The notes below the pieces were generated by a model. It saw only the letters and a list, made by a program, of their open reading frames with translations, ran no database searches and was not told where the DNA came from. A DNA stretch of 64,000 bases, from the NCBI RefSeq assembly GCF_018388425.1, contig NZ_CP074406.1, positions 2,542,001 through 2,606,000 of the forward strand, given 5' to 3'. Made by a program: the position numbers and the translations under genes. Origin of the DNA: Nocardioides faecalis (GTDB lineage: Bacteria > Actinomycetota > Actinomycetes > Propionibacteriales > Nocardioidaceae). Below are positions 8,178 through 15,513 of this stretch, in pieces. Positions within the stretch are counted from its first letter, which is position 1. Every line of letters starts with the position of its first letter.

Positions 8178-8576
8178 TCAGGCGCGGGCCGCGGCGCGCC
8201 GCTTCACCTCGGCCCAGGAGAACCGCTGGCGCAACGTCGCTCCGCTCGGTGCGTCCGGCTGCTCCCGAGCCCAGGCCGAGTAGTCGGCGAAGCTGCCGGT
8301 GGCACCCGGCTCGGCCAGATAGCTGGCGACCAGCGTGACCACGTCGTCGTCGCTCCAGCGTCGCGTGGTCGACCGGGTCTTGTTGGTCTGCACCCCGGCG
8401 CGAGCGCAGGCATCCGTCCACGAGCCGAACCGGCGGATCAGCAGGGCCGGCGAGGCGGCGTCGCGACCCCGCTGCCAGGCGTCGTACGACGCGGCGGTGA
8501 GGGGCTCGCCGAGCTCGGCGGCGGCCGCCGCGACGTCCGCGGCGAGTCGGTCGTCGGAGTACACGGGGACTCTCAC
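8178..8576 (-). CDS. Homing-endonuclease-associated-repeat (HEAR-like) protein
   Basis: Small protein of 132 residues. It has two copies of a repeat resembling the homing-endonuclease-associated repeat: first SPALLIRRFGSWTDACARAG (residues ~45-65), then a second degenerate unit with SGATLRQRFSWAEVKRRAA at the C terminus. This helical repeat is thought to bind DNA; no nuclease catalytic motif (HNH, LAGLIDADG) is present, so it is probably a DNA-binding accessory or regulator. The GTG at 8576 is preferred because a -10 hexamer TACGGT ends six bases upstream (leaderless); the GTG at 8564 is the alternative. Function beyond DNA binding is unknown. Confidence 0.62.
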   Translation of the reverse strand: MRVPVYSDDRLAADVAAAAAELGEPLTAASYDAWQRGRDAASPALLIRRFGSWTDACARAGVQTNKTRSTTRRWSDDDVVTLVASYLAEPGATGSFADYSAWAREQPDAPSGATLRQRFSWAEVKRRAAARA

Positions 8577-8582
8577 CCCCTC

Positions 8583-8588
8583 ACCGTA
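8583..8588 (-). promoter_or_regulatory. Leaderless -10 (TACGGT) for the HEAR-like gene
   Basis: TACGGT on the minus strand ends six bases before GTG 8576, the same geometry as several other promoters in this window. Confidence 0.5.
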
Positions 8589-8620
8589 GCCCCACCCGCC
8601 GGGCCGCCCCTGCGGCCCGC

Positions 8621-8676
8621 GAGCCCGTGAGCCCGTGAGCCCGCGAGCCCGCGAGCCTCTGAGCCTCTGAGCCCGG
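8621..8676 (+). repeat. Seven tandem copies of an 8-bp unit GAGCCYST
   Basis: Units read GAGCCCGT (x2), GAGCCCGC (x2), GAGCCTCT (x2), GAGCCCGG. The pairwise variation suggests stepwise duplication. The array fills the gap between the divergent HEAR-like and hydrolase genes and could vary in copy number between strains. Confidence 0.8.
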
Positions 8677-8708
8677 GCGAGGTTGTCCCAGGACGGCAGC
8701 ATGGCGCC

Positions 8709-9359
8709 ATGAGCATGGAGGCGGTCGGCGAGCCCGCGTTCACCCACCGCTGGGTGCCCAACGGTCCCCGGGCCCTGGCGCTGGTGCTGCACGGCGGCGC
8801 GGAGACGGGCACGGATCCGGTGGGGGCGCGCAGCCTGTCGTGGCAGCGTGGCCGGCTGCTGGCCCGGTCGCTGGCGCGCCCGCTGCGCCGTGACGCCGTC
8901 GGCGTCGTGCTGCTGCGCTACCGGGTGAAGGGGTGGAACGACGCCGGGGACCCCGACCCGGTCCGGGACGCGCGCTGGGCGCTGGGCGCGCTGGCGCGCC
9001 ACCACGACCTGCCGGTGGTGCTGGTCGGGCACTCGATGGGGGCCCGCACGGCGGTCGCCGTGGCCGACGACCGTGCCGTGCGTGGCGTCGTCGCGCTGGC
9101 GCCGTGGCTGCCTGCTGGGGAGGACGTGACCCCGCTGGCGGGCAAGGTGCTGCGCGCGGCCCACGGCACGGGAGACCGGGTCACCTCCGCCGCCGCGACG
9201 CGCGCCTTCGTGGCCCGGGCGAACGAGGTCGGCGACGCCCGCTTCACCGACATGGGCGACGTCGGCCACTACCTGCTGCGCCGATCGCGGGCGTGGACCG
9301 GCTTCGCGCTGGCGGGCGTGCGGGAGATCCTCAACGACGTCCACGGCCAGGAAGGCTGA
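8709..9359 (+). CDS. Alpha/beta-fold hydrolase
   Basis: Small soluble serine hydrolase of 216 residues. The nucleophile elbow is GHSMG (Ser near residue 113), an oxyanion-type LVLHGGAE loop lies near residue 28, an acid candidate is in ANEVGDARFTDMGD, and the catalytic His is in DVGHYLLRR. The protein lacks a lid insertion and signal peptide, so it probably acts on a small cytosolic ester or thioester. The ATG at 8709 has no strong Shine-Dalgarno; ATG 8715 is possible. It is upstream of the cardiolipin synthase gene but that gene has its own promoter. Confidence 0.85.
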   Translation: MSMEAVGEPAFTHRWVPNGPRALALVLHGGAETGTDPVGARSLSWQRGRLLARSLARPLRRDAVGVVLLRYRVKGWNDAGDPDPVRDARWALGALARHHDLPVVLVGHSMGARTAVAVADDRAVRGVVALAPWLPAGEDVTPLAGKVLRAAHGTGDRVTSAAATRAFVARANEVGDARFTDMGDVGHYLLRRSRAWTGFALAGVREILNDVHGQEG

Positions 9360-9402
9360 ACAGCCCACGGGACACCGCGGAGCCCTCGTGCGCCGCGCGC
9401 CC

Positions 9403-9408
9403 TAGGGT
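9403..9408 (+). promoter_or_regulatory. Leaderless -10 (TAGGGT) of the cardiolipin synthase gene
   Basis: TAGGGT ends six bases before ATG 9415, with no Shine-Dalgarno between, implying a leaderless transcript. Confidence 0.55.
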
Positions 9409-9414
9409 TCCACC

Positions 9415-10887
9415 ATGACCTGGCCCGAGCCGAGCTCCGCCCTCGGCTGGGTCGTGCTGGTCGTCGAGCTCGCGCTGCGCGTGGTCGCCCTCGGCGTGAT
9501 CCCCGGCAACCGCAAGCCCTCGACCGGGATGGCCTGGCTGCTGCTGATCATGGTCGAGCCGCTGATCGGCTTCGCGATCTTCCTGCTGTTCGGCCGCACC
9601 CGGATCGGCGGGCGGCGGATCACCCGGCAACGCGTCGCCGTGGACACCATCCGGAGGCGCGTGGCCGCGCACGACCTCTCCTTCGACACCTCCGCGCTGC
9701 CGCCGACGCTGGCCGGGGTGGCCGACCTGAACCGCACCCTGGGCGCCCTGCCGATGACCGGCGGCAACGAGGTGCAGCTGCTCGCCGACTACCGCACGGT
9801 GATCGCGGAGATGGCCGCCGAGGTGGACCGGGCCCGCAGCCACGTGCACGTCGAGTTCTACATCGTCGCCTGGGACGAGGTCACCGATCCGCTCTTCGCC
9901 GCGCTGCAGCGCGCCGCCGAGCGCGGGGTCGACGTACGGCTGCTCTTCGACCACCTCGGCACCCGCCGCATCCGCGGCTACCACCGGACGCTGCGCCGGC
10001 TGCGCGACAGCGGCATCGAGTGGCACCCGATGCTCCCCATCGACCCGCTGCGCGGCCGGTTCCGACGCCCCGACCTGCGCAACCACCGCAAGATCCTGGT
10101 CGTCGACGGCGCCGTGGGGTTCACCGGCTCGCTGAACCTGATCGAGCCGGGCTACCACCACCCGCGCAACCACCGCATCGGCCGCGAGTGGGTCGAGCTG
10201 ATGGTGCGGCTGGAGGGGCCGGTGGTCACCGGGCTGAACGCGGTCTTCGCCTCGGACTGGTACGTCGAGACCGGCGAGACCGTCGACCTGGTCGCCGTGC
10301 ACGGCGAGCCGGACACGCGCGAGGACGAGGAGCTCGACGTGCCCTGCCAGGTGGTGCCGAGCGGGCCGGGCATCGTCGCGGAGAACAACCTGCGGATGTT
10401 CACCACCCTCATCTACGCCGCCACCCGGCGGGTGTCGCTGACCTCGCCGTACTTCGTGCCCGACGAGTCGCTGCTCTACGCGGTCACCACCGCGGCGCGG
10501 CGCGGGCTCGAGGTGGAGCTGTTCGTCAGCGAGGTCTCCGACCAGGTGATGGTGGGCCATGCGCAGGCGTCGTACTACCGGGCGCTGTTGGAGGCCGGCG
10601 TGCGGATCCACCTCTACCCGGCGCCGTTCGTGCTGCACTCCAAGCACTTCACCATCGACGACGATGTCGCCGTGGTCGGCTCCTCCAACATGGACATGCG
10701 CTCGTTCGGGCTGAACTTCGAGGTCACCCTGATGCTGCCCGCCCCGGCCGTCGTGGCCCGGATGCGGCAGGTCGAGGACCGCTACCGCGCGCTCTCGCGC
10801 GAGCTCACGCTGAGCGAGTGGGACCGGCGTCCGGCCCGGACGCGGTACCTCGACAACGTGATGCGGCTGACCGCGGCACTGCAGTAG
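9415..10887 (+). CDS. cls: Cardiolipin synthase (phospholipase D superfamily)
   Basis: Membrane enzyme that joins phosphatidylglycerol with a second phosphatidyl group to make cardiolipin. 490 residues, the usual length. Two N-terminal transmembrane segments (about 9-30 and 39-60) are followed by a cytosolic-face catalytic part with two HKD motifs: NHRKILVVDG (His ~224) and HSKHFTIDD (His ~408), each with its downstream Gly-Ser (FTGSLNL and VGSSNMD). The C terminus ends in SEWDRRPARTRYLDNVMRL, typical of the family. Start fixed by a leaderless promoter. Convergent with the SDR gene at 10911, 23 bases away. Confidence 0.93.
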   Translation: MTWPEPSSALGWVVLVVELALRVVALGVIPGNRKPSTGMAWLLLIMVEPLIGFAIFLLFGRTRIGGRRITRQRVAVDTIRRRVAAHDLSFDTSALPPTLAGVADLNRTLGALPMTGGNEVQLLADYRTVIAEMAAEVDRARSHVHVEFYIVAWDEVTDPLFAALQRAAERGVDVRLLFDHLGTRRIRGYHRTLRRLRDSGIEWHPMLPIDPLRGRFRRPDLRNHRKILVVDGAVGFTGSLNLIEPGYHHPRNHRIGREWVELMVRLEGPVVTGLNAVFASDWYVETGETVDLVAVHGEPDTREDEELDVPCQVVPSGPGIVAENNLRMFTTLIYAATRRVSLTSPYFVPDESLLYAVTTAARRGLEVELFVSEVSDQVMVGHAQASYYRALLEAGVRIHLYPAPFVLHSKHFTIDDDVAVVGSSNMDMRSFGLNFEVTLMLPAPAVVARMRQVEDRYRALSRELTLSEWDRRPARTRYLDNVMRLTAALQ

Positions 10888-10910
10888 CCGCCGGCTCCTC
10901 CTCGGTGCGC

Positions 10911-11723
10911 TCAGTGGCTGGCGAGGCGGCCGGTGATCCGGCCGATGAGGCCGGTGCGCCCGGGCGCGATGCGCGAGGCCAGGTCCACGATCCGCGCGTC
11001 CGGACCGACCACGGCGCGGGGGCGGTCCTTCTCGATCACCTTCACGATGCGGCGCGCCACCAGGGACGGCGGCGGCATCAGCACCGCCAGCCGGCCGGAG
11101 GAGACCTGGGCGATCCGGGCCCCGTCGGCACCGAGAGCGCCGGCCGTGATCCCGGTGCGGTGGGTGCCCGGGAAGACCACGCTGACGCCGACCGAGGTGT
11201 CGACCAGCTCGCCGCGCAGCGCCTCGGTGAAGGCCTTGACCGCACCCTTGGTGAGCGCGTAGCCGGCAGTGTGCGGCAGTCCCATCAGGCCCGCCATCGA
11301 GGAGACGTTGACGATGTGCGCCTCCTCCTGGGCCCGCAGCACCGGCAGGAAGAAGCGGCACCCGTGGACCACGCCCCACACGTTGACGTCGACCAGGGCG
11401 TGCAGGTCCTCCAGCCGCTCCGCGGAGAACGCCCCCACCGAGGTGATGCCGGCGTTGTTCACCAGCACGTGCAGCACGTCGTGCTCGGCGAGCACCTCGT
11501 CGACCAGGGCGGCCATCCGCTCGGCGTCGGAGACGTCGGCCAGGTGCACCGACGCGCGCCGGCCCTCGGCACGCACGAGCCGGGCGGTCTCCTCGACGCC
11601 CTCGGGACGCAGGTCCACCAGGGCCAGGTCGCAGCCGCGGCGGGCGAGCCGCTGCGCGGTGACCCGGCCGATGCCGCTGCCCGCTCCCGTGACGAGGGCG
11701 ACGCGCCCCTCCAACCGCTGCAT
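10911..11723 (-). CDS. SDR family oxidoreductase
   Basis: Classical short-chain dehydrogenase of 270 residues: cofactor motif TGAGSGIG, Asp-type adenine-binding residue in LVDLRPEG (suggesting NAD), NNAG, catalytic Ser in VNVSSMAG and YALTK. After the core the C terminus (PDARIVDLASRIAPGRTGL) is basic and amphipathic, as in SDRs acting on lipids or acyl chains. AAGGAG seven bases before the ATG is a good ribosome-binding site. A KstR-like site lies 37-50 bases upstream, so steroid or fatty-acid metabolism is the best guess for its pathway; the substrate is not deducible. Confidence 0.87.
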   Translation of the reverse strand: MQRLEGRVALVTGAGSGIGRVTAQRLARRGCDLALVDLRPEGVEETARLVRAEGRRASVHLADVSDAERMAALVDEVLAEHDVLHVLVNNAGITSVGAFSAERLEDLHALVDVNVWGVVHGCRFFLPVLRAQEEAHIVNVSSMAGLMGLPHTAGYALTKGAVKAFTEALRGELVDTSVGVSVVFPGTHRTGITAGALGADGARIAQVSSGRLAVLMPPPSLVARRIVKVIEKDRPRAVVGPDARIVDLASRIAPGRTGLIGRITGRLASH

Positions 11724-11759
11724 GCCTGGCTCCTTGACGTCGTACGAGACCCCGCGAAC

Positions 11760-11773
11760 GAGAACACGTTATA
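11760..11773 (-). promoter_or_regulatory. KstR-like operator upstream of the SDR gene
   Basis: On the minus strand TATAACGTGTTCTC matches TnnAACnnGTTnnA at every fixed base but the last. It contains a TATAAC that may be the -10. On the plus strand it reads GAGAACACGTTATA, close to the site at 1825 (GAGAACAAGTTCTA). Confidence 0.5.
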
Positions 11774-11800
11774 GCCCGTGGCTCGGCGCAGCGGCCGGTC

Positions 11801-12232
11801 TCAGGAGTGACCCGTGTGCTCCTCGAAGACCAGCACGGTCTGCGTGCCCAGCACCTCGGGCAGCGCCTGCACCCGCTCGAGCACCACCTCGCGGAGGTGG
11901 TCGGAGTCGCGGGCGCGCAGCAGCAGCACGCAGTCGAAGTCACCGGCCACCAGCGCCACGTGCGCGGCCTCGGGGAGGTCCCAGGCCCTGGCCCGGAACG
12001 ACTTCCAGGAGTTCTGCTTGATCCGCACGTGCACGTAGGCCGACAGCCCGAGGCCCAGCGCGGCCGGGTCGACGTCGATCGTGAACCCGCGGATGACCCC
12101 GCCCTCGACCAGCCGGCGGACCCGGTCGTAGGCGCTGGAGCGACTCACCCCGACCCGTTCGGCGACCTCCCGCATCGAGGTCCGTGAGTCGGCCCGCAGC
12201 ACGTCCAGGATCGCGTGGTCGACGGCGTCCAT
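11801..12232 (-). CDS. Lrp/AsnC family transcriptional regulator
   Basis: Leucine-responsive-type regulator, 143 residues. The N-terminal winged HTH (AILDVLRADSRTSMREVAERVGVSRSSAYDRVRRL) is followed by the RAM/AsnC ligand-binding domain (AYVHVRIKQNS, ALVAGDFDCVLLLRARDSDHL). Such proteins sense an amino acid and usually act on the adjacent divergent gene, here phenylalanine 4-monooxygenase, so Phe or Tyr is the probable effector (inference). GTG 12241 is an alternative start. It is the only regulator near the hydroxylase; the gap of about 90 bases holds an inverted pair at 12247-12281. Confidence 0.88.
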   Translation of the reverse strand: MDAVDHAILDVLRADSRTSMREVAERVGVSRSSAYDRVRRLVEGGVIRGFTIDVDPAALGLGLSAYVHVRIKQNSWKSFRARAWDLPEAAHVALVAGDFDCVLLLRARDSDHLREVVLERVQALPEVLGTQTVLVFEEHTGHS

Positions 12233-12246
12233 CTCCCGCACTCTGC

Positions 12247-12281
12247 CATCGAATACCCCCGCGCGGAAGCCATTCGTCCGA
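12247..12281. promoter_or_regulatory. Divergent regulatory region with an inverted pair
   Basis: ATCGAAT (near 12249) and ATTCGTCCGAT (near 12270) form a loose dyad across the gap between the Lrp/AsnC gene and phenylalanine hydroxylase. It is a reasonable autoregulatory Lrp site; match quality is modest. Confidence 0.35.
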
Positions 12282-12322
12282 TGCTGCTCGCCAATGCCCG
12301 GACACGGTCGGAGAGTGGGGCC

Positions 12323-13228
12323 ATGTTCACCGAGGGCCAGTACTTCGCGCCCGTGCACGCCGAGGCCGACGGCACCGTGAGCGTCCACCTCGGCTCCGGG
12401 CACCCCGGCTTCGCCGATCCCGACTACCGCGCCCGCCGCGACGCACTGGCCACCCTGGCCAGCACCTGGCGACCTGGCGACCCCCTGCCCGAGGCCGACT
12501 ACACCGACGCCGAGCACGAGGTCTGGCGGGTGGTCAGCGAGGCGCTGGTCGCCAAGCACCGCGCCCGTGCCTGCCGGGAGTTCCTCGACGGCAAGGAGGC
12601 GCTCAACCTGCCGATCGACCACGTCCCGCAGCTCAGCGAGGTCTCCGGGTGGCTCGCACCGCTCACCGGGTTCGGCTACCGGCCGGCGGCCGGCCTGGTG
12701 CCGCTGCGCGAGTTCTACGGCGCGCTCGACGAGCGCGCGTTCTGGTCCACGCAGTACGTGCGGCACCACTCCGTGCCGCTCTACACCCCCGAGCCCGACG
12801 TGCTGCACGAGGTGGTCGGGCACGGCAACACGCTGGCCGACCCGCGCTTCACCGCGCTCTACGAGCTGGCCGGACAGGCCTCCCGCCGGGTGCGCACGCC
12901 GGCGGCGCTGGAGGCGGTCAGCCGCGTCTTCTGGTTCACCCTCGAGTTCGGCGTGCTGTGGGAGGACCGCGAGCTCAAGGCGTACGGCGCCGGGATCCTC
13001 TCCTCCCCCGGCGAGATCGAGGCGTTCCGCGGCGTCACACTGAAGCCCCTGGAGATCGCCGCGATGGCGACCCAGGCCTACGACATCACCGACTACCAGC
13101 ACGTGCTCTACGCCGCGGAGTCCTTCAGCCAGGTCGAGGACGTGGTCGGCGGATTCTGGGCGGAGTGCACCGACGACTCGATCGCGACGATGCTGGCCGA
13201 CGCGGGCGCGTCGTACGATCCGGCCTGA
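12323..13228 (+). CDS. phhA: Phenylalanine 4-monooxygenase
   Basis: Pterin-dependent, non-haem iron enzyme that hydroxylates L-phenylalanine to L-tyrosine, the entry to the homogentisate route. 301 residues, close to bacterial monomeric enzymes, with no ACT regulatory domain. The iron-binding motif is HEVVGHG (two His), and the third ligand is Glu in FWFTLEFG. Upstream LPIDHVPQLSEVSGWL and VPLREFYGALDERAFWSTQYVR shape the Phe pocket. ATG 12323 is preferred for GGAGAG seven bases upstream; the frame stays open further back into the divergent gene. Transcribed away from the Lrp/AsnC gene, its likely regulator. Nocardioides-type partners (hppD, hmgA) are not in this window. Confidence 0.92.
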   Translation: MFTEGQYFAPVHAEADGTVSVHLGSGHPGFADPDYRARRDALATLASTWRPGDPLPEADYTDAEHEVWRVVSEALVAKHRARACREFLDGKEALNLPIDHVPQLSEVSGWLAPLTGFGYRPAAGLVPLREFYGALDERAFWSTQYVRHHSVPLYTPEPDVLHEVVGHGNTLADPRFTALYELAGQASRRVRTPAALEAVSRVFWFTLEFGVLWEDRELKAYGAGILSSPGEIEAFRGVTLKPLEIAAMATQAYDITDYQHVLYAAESFSQVEDVVGGFWAECTDDSIATMLADAGASYDPA

Positions 13229-13241
13229 GGCCGCGACCTGC

Positions 13242-13338
13242 CGACTCGGCGGACGGAAACTCACGAGTCGGCGTACGAGAACTCACGACTCGGGGGACGG
13301 AAGGTCCCGACTCGGGGGACGGGAACTCACGAGTCGGG
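13242..13338. repeat. 22-bp tandem repeat array, about 4.4 copies
   Basis: Units begin at 13242, 13264, 13286, 13308 and 13330. Each starts with CGACTCG or its reverse complement CGAGTCG (order C, G, C, C, G) followed by GG(C/G)G(G/T)ACGG(A/G)AACTCA or variants. Alternating orientation of the 7-mer lets adjacent units fold into stems. The array fills the gap between two convergent genes, so termination is a plausible role. Confidence 0.8.
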
Positions 13339-13343
13339 GAGCC

Positions 13344-14441
13344 TCAGATGTCGGTCGGCATCACGTTGGTGCCGTTCTTCATCCGCTCCCGGAAGCTGCC
13401 GGTGGGGAACTCGCGGTCCTTGAGCTTCTCCATGAAGCCGCGCAGGGTCCGCTCGCCGTACGCGGGGGCGACGTGGTCGACGACCGACCAGTACTTCGCC
13501 GCCTCGAGGTAGAAGGCGACCGGCTTGAGCTGCTTGGAGATCTTGCCGAGCCGGGTGAGGCGGGCGATCTTCTTGTCCCAGCTGGCCATCGTCACGACGT
13601 CCCACTGCGGCTCGCGGCCGGTGATGTCGAACATCATCTGGCCGGCGTCCTTCAGCGTCACGACGTTGTCGGCCACCCAGGGGCCACCGACCGGCAGGAC
13701 GCGGCCCAGCGCGTCGGCGTTGAGCACCTGGTTGGTGATGAACTCGGCCAGGTCCTCGCGGGCGATCGGGTTGACCACGTTGTACTCGCCGTGGTCGAAG
13801 ATCCGGTAGGCGAGGCCGTTCTTGACGTCGCCGAAGGTCATCGACAGGTACGGGTAGTAGGCGGTGGGCCGGATGATGGTCCAGGGCAGCGCGCCGTGGT
13901 GCTGACCGATCAGCTCGCCCTCGACCTGCAGCTTGTAGACCTGCGGGATCAGCTCGGGCCGGTAGGCGCCGAAGTCGCTGATGTGGATGAACTGGCGCAC
14001 CCGGTGCTCCACGGCGGCCTTGATGCCGTTGACCACGGCCTCGTGGTCGACCAGGCGGCACTCCTCGGCGTCGTTGGGCCGGCGGCCGCTGAGCAGGGAG
14101 ATCACGACGGCGGTGTCCCCGCCGGCGACGGCGTTGACGACGTCCGCGGCGCGGGTCGGGTCGCCCACCACGATCTCGGCGTCGGCGAACTCGGCGTCGT
14201 TCTTGACCGCGGCGTCGCGGGCCAGCACGACGGGGGCGTAGCCCCGGCTGGCGAGCTCGGGCACCAGCGCCCGGCCGATGTAGCCGGTGCCGCCCAGCAC
14301 CAGCACGCGTTCGCCGTTGCCGGCACCGACGGGGCCGGTGACGTAGGTCTGCGACGGCGTGGTGAGCAGCCGCTCACGGAGCGCGCGGCTGTTGTCCTGG
14401 GCGGCGGCGACATCGAGGTCGGTGATGGTGCTGAAGGCCAT
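13344..14441 (-). CDS. NmrA-like / divinyl-reductase-like NAD(P)H-binding oxidoreductase
   Basis: Atypical (extended-type) SDR of 365 residues. The cofactor motif is VLGGTGYIGRAL (residues ~45-56), followed by a variable loop and FIHISDFGAYRPE and WTIIRPTAYYPYLSMTFGD. Organisation resembles divinyl chlorophyllide reductase-like and NmrA-like proteins in heterotrophic actinobacteria, where the substrate is unknown. ATG 14441 is chosen because the minus-strand -10 TATCAT ends seven bases before it (leaderless); ATG 14465 would start inside the promoter. It is divergent from the dehydrogenase at 14488 with only 46 bases between starts. Confidence 0.75.
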   Translation of the reverse strand: MAFSTITDLDVAAAQDNSRALRERLLTTPSQTYVTGPVGAGNGERVLVLGGTGYIGRALVPELASRGYAPVVLARDAAVKNDAEFADAEIVVGDPTRAADVVNAVAGGDTAVVISLLSGRRPNDAEECRLVDHEAVVNGIKAAVEHRVRQFIHISDFGAYRPELIPQVYKLQVEGELIGQHHGALPWTIIRPTAYYPYLSMTFGDVKNGLAYRIFDHGEYNVVNPIAREDLAEFITNQVLNADALGRVLPVGGPWVADNVVTLKDAGQMMFDITGREPQWDVVTMASWDKKIARLTRLGKISKQLKPVAFYLEAAKYWSVVDHVAPAYGERTLRGFMEKLKDREFPTGSFRERMKNGTNVMPTDI

Positions 14442-14448
14442 GGAATAG

Positions 14449-14454
14449 ATGATA
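14449..14454 (-). promoter_or_regulatory. Leaderless -10 (TATCAT) for the NmrA-like gene
   Basis: TATCAT on the minus strand ends seven bases before ATG 14441, within the AT-rich 14446-14460 stretch. Confidence 0.5.
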
Positions 14455-14475
14455 TATGCATCCAAGCGATCACGT

Positions 14476-14481
14476 TAGGTT
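14476..14481 (+). promoter_or_regulatory. Leaderless -10 (TAGGTT) for the hydroxyacid dehydrogenase gene
   Basis: TAGGTT ends six bases before GTG 14488. Its promoter shares the 46-base gap with the divergent promoter at 14449, so the two genes are probably controlled together. Confidence 0.5.
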
Positions 14482-14487
14482 TGTCCC

Positions 14488-15513
14488 GTGAACGCACGCA
14501 CCGGCACCACTCGCACCGGCACCGTCCTGCGGGTCCCCCCGATCAGCCCCGAGCTCCACGCCGCCACCGGCGAGCGGTACGACGCCCTCGACCTGCCGGG
14601 CGACCCCGGCGACCCCGGCGTCGCCGACGACCCGGCGCGGGCCGCGTTCCTGGCCGAGCACGGCGGTGACGTGGTGGCGATCGTGTGCTCCAACCTCTCC
14701 CCCGTGCCCGCGAGCCTGATCGAGGCGCTGCCCCGGCTCGGGGTGATCGCCAACCACGGGGTCGGCTACGACAACGTCGACGTCGACGTTGCGCTGGCGC
14801 GCGGGATCGCGGTCAGCCACACCCCCGACGTGCTCGACGACGCGGTCGCGGAGACCGCGCTCGCGCTGCTGCTCGCCGCCCGGCGCCGGATCGTGACCGC
14901 AGACCTGTTCGTGCGCGACGGCGCGTGGTCGAAGGGCGCGTTCCCGCTCACCGACCAGGTCTCCGGCAGCCGGGTCGGCATCCTCGGCCTGGGCCGGATC
15001 GGCCGCGCGGTGGCGCGCCGGCTCGAGGCGTTCGGTTGCGCGATCAGCTACCACAACCGGCGCCCCGTGCCCGGCGTCGACTACGCCTACGCCGCCTCCC
15101 CGGCCGAGCTGGCCGCGGGCGTCGACAACCTGATCGTGATCGTGCCCGGCGGCCCCGGCACCGAGGGGCTGGTGGACGCCGCCGTGCTCGACGCGTTGGG
15201 ACCCCGCGGGCTGCTCGTCAACGTCGCCCGCGGGTCGGTGGTGGACGAGGACGCCCTCGTCGCCGCGCTGCAGGAGGGCCGCCTCGGCGGTGCCGCGCTC
15301 GACGTGTTCGCCCGCGAGCCGGAGGTGCCGGCCGCGCTCCTGGTCCGTGACGACGTGGTGCTCGCCCCGCACGTCGGCTCGGCCACCCACGAGACCCGCG
15401 CCGCGATGCGCCGGCTCACCCTCGACAACCTCGACGACTGGCTGGCCACCGGCACGCTGCGCACCCCGATCCCCGAGATGAGCGCCTCCCCGGGCGAGGG
15501 AGGCGAGCGCTGA
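14488..15513 (+). CDS. D-2-hydroxyacid dehydrogenase
   Basis: NAD(P)-dependent D-isomer-specific 2-hydroxyacid dehydrogenase of 341 residues, interconverting a 2-oxo acid and its D-hydroxy acid. Catalytic-domain part: IANHGVGYDNVDVDVA; nucleotide-binding GLGRIG; then NVARGSVVDEDAL with catalytic Arg, LDVFAREPEVP with Glu, and the active His in LAPHVGSATHE. The Arg-type loop after GLGRIG (NRRPVPGV) suggests NADP preference. GTG start from a leaderless promoter. The stop overlaps the next start (TGATG), so it is cotranslated with the unusual SDR at 15513. Substrate (glyoxylate, hydroxypyruvate, or a branched oxo acid) cannot be fixed. Confidence 0.9.
   Translation: MNARTGTTRTGTVLRVPPISPELHAATGERYDALDLPGDPGDPGVADDPARAAFLAEHGGDVVAIVCSNLSPVPASLIEALPRLGVIANHGVGYDNVDVDVALARGIAVSHTPDVLDDAVAETALALLLAARRRIVTADLFVRDGAWSKGAFPLTDQVSGSRVGILGLGRIGRAVARRLEAFGCAISYHNRRPVPGVDYAYAASPAELAAGVDNLIVIVPGGPGTEGLVDAAVLDALGPRGLLVNVARGSVVDEDALVAALQEGRLGGAALDVFAREPEVPAALLVRDDVVLAPHVGSATHETRAAMRRLTLDNLDDWLATGTLRTPIPEMSASPGEGGER

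Noticed and set aside
12250..12260. GGGTAT on the minus strand before the Lrp/AsnC gene as a SigB-type -10
   Set aside because: No GGTTT-like -35 at 14-16 bases.
13242..13338. CRISPR array
   Set aside because: Repeats are directly contiguous with no spacers, and no cas gene is present.
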